Shown: positions 6,232 to 8,960 of the stretch, in pieces
How positions within the stretch are numbered: the stretch's first letter is position 1
How the letters are laid out: every line of letters begins with the position of its first letter
Assembly (NCBI RefSeq): GCF_019414865.1
Contig: NZ_DXLG01000066.1
Location: 1-8,960 of the forward strand
Length of the DNA: 8,960 nt
Direction: 5' to 3'
DNA from: Veillonella sp.
GTDB taxonomy: Bacteria > Bacillota > Negativicutes > Veillonellales > Veillonellaceae
The notes under the pieces: generated by a model
Told to the model about the DNA's origin: nothing
Seen by the model: the letters and a program-made list of their open reading frames with translations, nothing else
The model's database searches: none
Program-made: the position numbers and the translations under genes

Positions 6232-6247
6232 TTAAATAGCTGTTTTT
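6226..6247 (+). terminator. Weak possible terminator after the domain X gene
   Basis: A 5-bp stem AGCTA / TAGCT with a 6-base loop overlaps the stop codon and is followed by GTTTTT. It is much weaker than the other terminators here and may only attenuate transcription. Confidence 0.25.
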
Positions 6248-6295
6248 GTCATTAACTATTATTTTAAAATCTGTAACCCATAGTTTTGTGTTGTT

Positions 6296-6304
6296 TGTTA
6301 TAAT
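6296..6304 (+). promoter_or_regulatory. Probable extended -10 promoter of the DMP19 fusion gene
   Basis: TGTTATAAT matches the extended -10 form (TG-N-TATAAT), 53 bases before the chosen start of the next gene. No clear -35 is seen, which an extended -10 can tolerate. It suggests that the DMP19 fusion can be transcribed on its own. Confidence 0.5.
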
Positions 6305-6357
6305 TATCTTAAGATGATTTCATATACATATTTGTGCTATGAGGGGACGTGTATTGT

Positions 6358-7380
6358 ATGTCTTTAAGTGTTGAACAGTTTTTATCTTTGCCTGATGCTG
6401 AACAGTTACAAACTATTAAAGATCTTAATGATAGTGGAAACGTAAAAACTATTATTGATGTGTTAACTAGTGTGGGCATAGAAAATTTATCTATACCTCT
6501 GTTAGGTGAGCTTGGTAGAGCTTATAACAATAATGGCAATGAAAAAGAGGCAATTAAGGTATTAGAGTCTATTGATGAAGCGCATCGTGATGCAGTTTGG
6601 TATTATCGTTGTGCCTATGCGTATGGAGCTATTGTTTTAGATAATAATGAAGCATACACATCGGATACTATGCAGCAGATGCTAAGGTTAGTAGATCGGG
6701 GTGTACGGTTAGCTACGGAATCGGAACTAGATGATATAAAATCGTATTGTTTTGAAGTCATGGATATGTGCTATATGCAAATGGACTTTGAAAAATGTGA
6801 AGCTGATTATCCTGATTTATGTGCTGCCTATAATGAGTATGTAGCAGCTAAAAAGAAGAAAAGAGAAGGTGTACCTCGTCATCGTACTATCACTGTTGAA
6901 GAGATACAAGCTACAGACGATATGTGGACCATTAATGAGCCAATGTACTGGACTATCAATATATATGGCTCATATGATGATTATTTAGAATCTGCAAAAC
7001 CTTTTACTGTAGAGCAACGCTATCTCAATGCTATATCCTGGTACTTCGCAGAGGTTAATAATGGTGGACATCATCAGTTCTTCTATAACTCTACAGGCAT
7101 TGTATGGGAGGATGCTCTTGCTGGATTACGCCTCTTTAAGATGGATACATTAGCAGATAATTTACAATCCGTAATCGATTACTTTGGCGGTTCTATTCCA
7201 TTTGATCGAGCTGAGCGATGGACTATTTTACAAGACTGGGAGAATGAAGAGGATTTGTTCGATTTTCTCGATAAAAAAGATGATGTAGTCTATGAATATG
7301 ATGGAATCTATGAAGATATATTCGTACATGAACATCCCGAATTATTTGTATTTGATGGTTCCTATAAAGTTCCAGAATAA
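6358..7380 (+). CDS. Helical repeat - DMP19 (DUF4375) fusion protein
   Basis: The product has 340 residues. I prefer ATG 6358: GAGGGG (6341-6346) is only 2 bases from the in-frame GTG 6349 but 11 from the ATG, a little long yet workable. Residues 8-160 are a helical, TPR-like module matching the middle of the SUKH fusion (ELGRAYNNNGNEKEAIK, SIDEAHRDAVWYYRCAYAYG, EADYPDLCAAY). A basic linker (AAKKKKRE, 163-170) leads to residues about 190-335, a DMP19/DUF4375 domain: VEQRYLNAISWYFAEVNNGG (218-237), HHQFFYNSTGIVWEDALAGL, the PFDRAER turn and an acidic tail. DMP19 of Neisseria is a dimeric DNA mimic that binds a transcription factor and keeps it off DNA; whether this relative does so is unknown. 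Fusion to a helical repeat shared with a SUKH protein points to a common partner or function within the locus. Confidence 0.9.
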   Translation: MSLSVEQFLSLPDAEQLQTIKDLNDSGNVKTIIDVLTSVGIENLSIPLLGELGRAYNNNGNEKEAIKVLESIDEAHRDAVWYYRCAYAYGAIVLDNNEAYTSDTMQQMLRLVDRGVRLATESELDDIKSYCFEVMDMCYMQMDFEKCEADYPDLCAAYNEYVAAKKKKREGVPRHRTITVEEIQATDDMWTINEPMYWTINIYGSYDDYLESAKPFTVEQRYLNAISWYFAEVNNGGHHQFFYNSTGIVWEDALAGLRLFKMDTLADNLQSVIDYFGGSIPFDRAERWTILQDWENEEDLFDFLDKKDDVVYEYDGIYEDIFVHEHPELFVFDGSYKVPE

Positions 7381-7393
7381 ATTTGGTGGGATA

Positions 7394-7421
7394 ATTAGAT
7401 TATATAATTAGGTTATATAAT
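7394..7421 (+). repeat. 13-bp tandem duplication carrying two -10-like boxes
   Basis: Two adjacent copies of ATTAG(A/G)TTATATA differ at one base. Each ends in TATAAT (7403-7408 and 7416-7421), giving two possible -10 boxes about 60-75 bases before the deacylase gene. It may be the promoter of the 7481-8755 pair, or simple A/T-rich slippage. Confidence 0.5.
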
Positions 7422-7480
7422 AGCAATATGACTATAAATATTACTTTCATCAAGCATAAGCTATATATTAGAGGTTTTAC

Positions 7481-7966
7481 ATGTTAGATAAACAAGGCGT
7501 ATATGATTGTTTGCGTGACCATCATATCGAGTTTGAAGTTACGGATCATGCACCGCTATTTAGTATGGATGATAAGCCAAATGTGGAGTTGCCATATCCT
7601 GAGTGGGATGCGAAGAATTTATTCATTCGAGACCACAAGCGGGAACACTACTATCTGATTACTGTTCGTGGTTCTAAGCGTGTAGATCTAAAACAGTTTC
7701 GGAAGGACCATTATCTGAAAAAGATTTCTTTTGGTTCTGAAGAAGAGCTATGGGATATATTAAAGATTAAACCAGGTCACGTATCTCCATTCTGCTTGCT
7801 CCACGATGAAGACCGTAAGGTACATTACTATATTGATGCGGATTATAAAGATAATCTAATCGGTATCCATCCAAATCAAAATGACGCTACTGTATGGCTA
7901 CAAGGAAAAGACTTAGTTAAATTAATTGAAGAACATGGTACAATAGTAGAATATATTACATTGTAA
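7481..7966 (+). CDS. YbaK/ProX-type aminoacyl-tRNA deacylase (trans-editing)
   Basis: This 161-residue, single-domain protein has the size expected for free-standing ProX/ProXp-ala enzymes (prolyl-tRNA synthetase associated domain). Visible signatures: VYDCLRDHHIEFEVTDHAPLFS at 7-28, the lysine-bearing strand AKNLFIRD (44-51; Lys46 is the expected catalytic residue), YYLITVRGSKRVDLK at 57-71, GHVSPFCLL at 99-107 and GIHPNQNDATVWL at 128-140. The family hydrolyses mischarged tRNA, most often Ala-tRNA(Pro) made by prolyl-tRNA synthetase. It acts in the cytosol. The substrate here is assigned by family, not shown. AGAGG lies 6 bases before the ATG. The next gene starts 21 bases after its stop, so the two may be co-transcribed, though their functions look unrelated. 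Confidence 0.88.
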   Translation: MLDKQGVYDCLRDHHIEFEVTDHAPLFSMDDKPNVELPYPEWDAKNLFIRDHKREHYYLITVRGSKRVDLKQFRKDHYLKKISFGSEEELWDILKIKPGHVSPFCLLHDEDRKVHYYIDADYKDNLIGIHPNQNDATVWLQGKDLVKLIEEHGTIVEYITL

Positions 7967-7987
7967 TTTAGTCGAATCGGAGCATGT

Positions 7988-8755
7988 ATGAATAGAAAAT
8001 TATTAAAACGTATCCTTGTCACATCTGCTATTGCAGTATTAGGCGTAAGCACATCCTTTGCGGCTCTTGTTATGGAACGTGATGAAGGTTTAGATACAGC
8101 ACCTAGTGTAGGTATGTATCGCTTCCAAGTACCTGCGGAATTACAAGGTGCATATAATAGTACGGGCGTAGCTAACTTAACTGCTTCTATGGAGAAAGAG
8201 CCTAACACATTATCTATGAATGTAGCTCATGTAAAGGGAAATCCATCTGAGTCTTATGTAGTAGAAATCTATAAAAATTTAGCGGCTGTTGAGACACATC
8301 GTAAATCTGATCAGTATCAAGCCTTTGTTAATGAAGTAGGTTCTAAATTAACAAATCGTAAAATGTATGATGTACAGTCTGTGCTATTGTTTGAGAAAAA
8401 AGATGCTTTATCTATCGTAAATGACGGTAAAGCTGTGGTGACATTAACAGAGTTTAATGTTGATAGCAATGATATCGATACAGTACAACGTCAATATCAA
8501 CTAGATATAGAACGTGCTGTTCGAGACGATGCGGGTTATAAGGCCGGTTATGTGCTTCGTGAAAGAAATGCAAAGAATCATTGGTATGTGATCCAAATTT
8601 ATAGTGATCAAGACGCACTTACTAAACATTTAAATAGCCCAGGCTATCGATTCATGATGAGCCAAATTCAAGGTAGTCTACAAAATATTACCACCAAAGT
8701 ATTAGATGGGGATATACTCGTTAACCATGGTGGTCAAGCTTTTGTAAGACCTTAG
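7988..8755 (+). CDS. Exported protein with two ABM-like domains
   Basis: The product has 255 residues. It starts with a clear Sec signal peptide: basic MNRKLLKR, a hydrophobic core ILVTSAIAVLGVS and probable signal peptidase I cleavage after SFA (residue 25). The mature part shows an internal duplication of the antibiotic-biosynthesis-monooxygenase (dimeric alpha/beta barrel) pattern. Residues about 43-135 contain ESYVVEIYKNLAAVETHRKSDQYQAFV, and residues about 148-240 contain HWYVIQIYSDQDALTKHLNSPGYRFMM; in both, a strand is followed by the A-x4-H-x2-S/N-x2-(Y) helix typical of ABM domains. Most ABM proteins are cytosolic, and their functions range from haem degradation to quinone oxidation, so an exported tandem form is less usual; no substrate can be assigned. 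GGAG lies about 6 bases before the ATG. It shares a probable unit with the deacylase and ends before a strong terminator. Confidence 0.82.
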   Translation: MNRKLLKRILVTSAIAVLGVSTSFAALVMERDEGLDTAPSVGMYRFQVPAELQGAYNSTGVANLTASMEKEPNTLSMNVAHVKGNPSESYVVEIYKNLAAVETHRKSDQYQAFVNEVGSKLTNRKMYDVQSVLLFEKKDALSIVNDGKAVVTLTEFNVDSNDIDTVQRQYQLDIERAVRDDAGYKAGYVLRERNAKNHWYVIQIYSDQDALTKHLNSPGYRFMMSQIQGSLQNITTKVLDGDILVNHGGQAFVRP

Positions 8756-8809
8756 TATTGGATATAATATAATTACGACTACAAATACAAATATAATTAC
8801 AGTAAAGTT

Positions 8810-8849
8810 ACTGCTAGCATATGCATATGTATGTGCTAGCAGTTTTTTT
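8810..8849 (+). terminator. Strong Rho-independent terminator
   Basis: A perfect 10-bp inverted repeat (ACTGCTAGCA at 8810-8819, TGCTAGCAGT at 8834-8843) surrounds a 14-base A/T-rich loop with further palindromic character and runs into seven T residues. It lies 54 bases after the stop of the exported ABM-like gene and directly before the insertion sequence end. Confidence 0.92.
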
Positions 8850-8960
8850 GTTATATCTTGAATTGCAATAAGTAATGCGACAAAATTAAATCAATTTTTT
8901 AATCTCATGTTTAAACATGTCAAATGGTGTTTTAAACCCAAGGCATTTTCTAGGTCGATT
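8850..8960 (-). mobile_element. End of an IS30-family insertion sequence (cut by window end)
   Basis: The transposase C-terminus on the minus strand identifies the element. Its end probably lies within 8850-8885, where the sequence TTGAATTGCAATAAG followed by TAATGCGAC may be the terminal inverted repeat. The exact border and any target duplication cannot be set without the other end. It lies immediately downstream of the terminator hairpin. Confidence 0.7.
8886..8960 (-). CDS. IS30-family transposase, C-terminal fragment
   Basis: On the minus strand the last 75 bases read NRPRKCLGFKTPFDMFKHEI followed by KKLI and TAA (complement of 8886-8888). The N-R-P-R-K-C-L-G-(W/F)-x-T-P string is the hallmark C-terminus of IS30-family DDE transposases, just after the catalytic glutamate region. 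The rest of the gene lies beyond the window. There is no sign of damage in the 24 residues seen. It cuts and rejoins DNA for transposition of the element. Confidence 0.92.
   Translation of the reverse strand, partial: NRPRKCLGFKTPFDMFKHEIKKLI

Noticed and set aside
7876..8208. Minus-strand open frame of 110 codons
   Set aside because: It overlaps the end of the deacylase gene and the signal peptide of the exported protein, both convincing, and its product resembles nothing known to me.

Overview
This window looks like one whole draft-assembly contig from a low-GC Gram-positive-type bacterium. A Negativicute such as Veillonella is my best guess, from A+T-rich codon use, AGGAGG-type ribosome binding sites and the gene set; this is inference, not proof. 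Both ends are technical. Bases 1-19 are exactly the Tn5 mosaic-end (Nextera) adapter. The last 75 bases are the C-terminal end of an IS30-family transposase on the minus strand, a typical place for a short-read assembly to break.

All genes except the transposase fragment lie on the plus strand. Three nearly identical hairpin terminators (157-182, 1397-1423, 5463-5489) divide the window. Left of the first is the tail of an unknown gene (20-150). Unit 1 (257-1390) encodes a protein with a PD-(D/E)XK nuclease signature and a NimA/pyridoxamine-phosphate-oxidase-like flavoprotein. Unit 2 (1504-5429) encodes an ankyrin-repeat protein, a small gene interrupted by an in-frame TAG, a small acidic protein, a small membrane protein and a 504-residue SUKH/helical-repeat/acidic fusion protein. 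After the third terminator come a free-standing copy of the acidic C-terminal domain (5653-6231) and a helical-repeat/DMP19 (DUF4375) fusion (6358-7380). Next are a YbaK/ProX-type trans-editing deacylase (7481-7966) and a secreted protein with two ABM-like domains (7988-8755), closed by a strong terminator at 8810-8849.

The centre of interest is 1504-7380. Three modules recur in different combinations: SUKH + helical repeat + domain X; domain X alone; helical repeat + DMP19. Ankyrin and SUKH proteins are known components of polymorphic-toxin immunity loci, and DMP19 of Neisseria is a DNA-mimic protein. The region therefore reads like an array of immunity or inhibitor genes built by module shuffling, with no recognisable toxin in the window. 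That function is inferred from family and layout only. The flanking deacylase, ABM-like and flavoprotein genes look like ordinary housekeeping or accessory genes.
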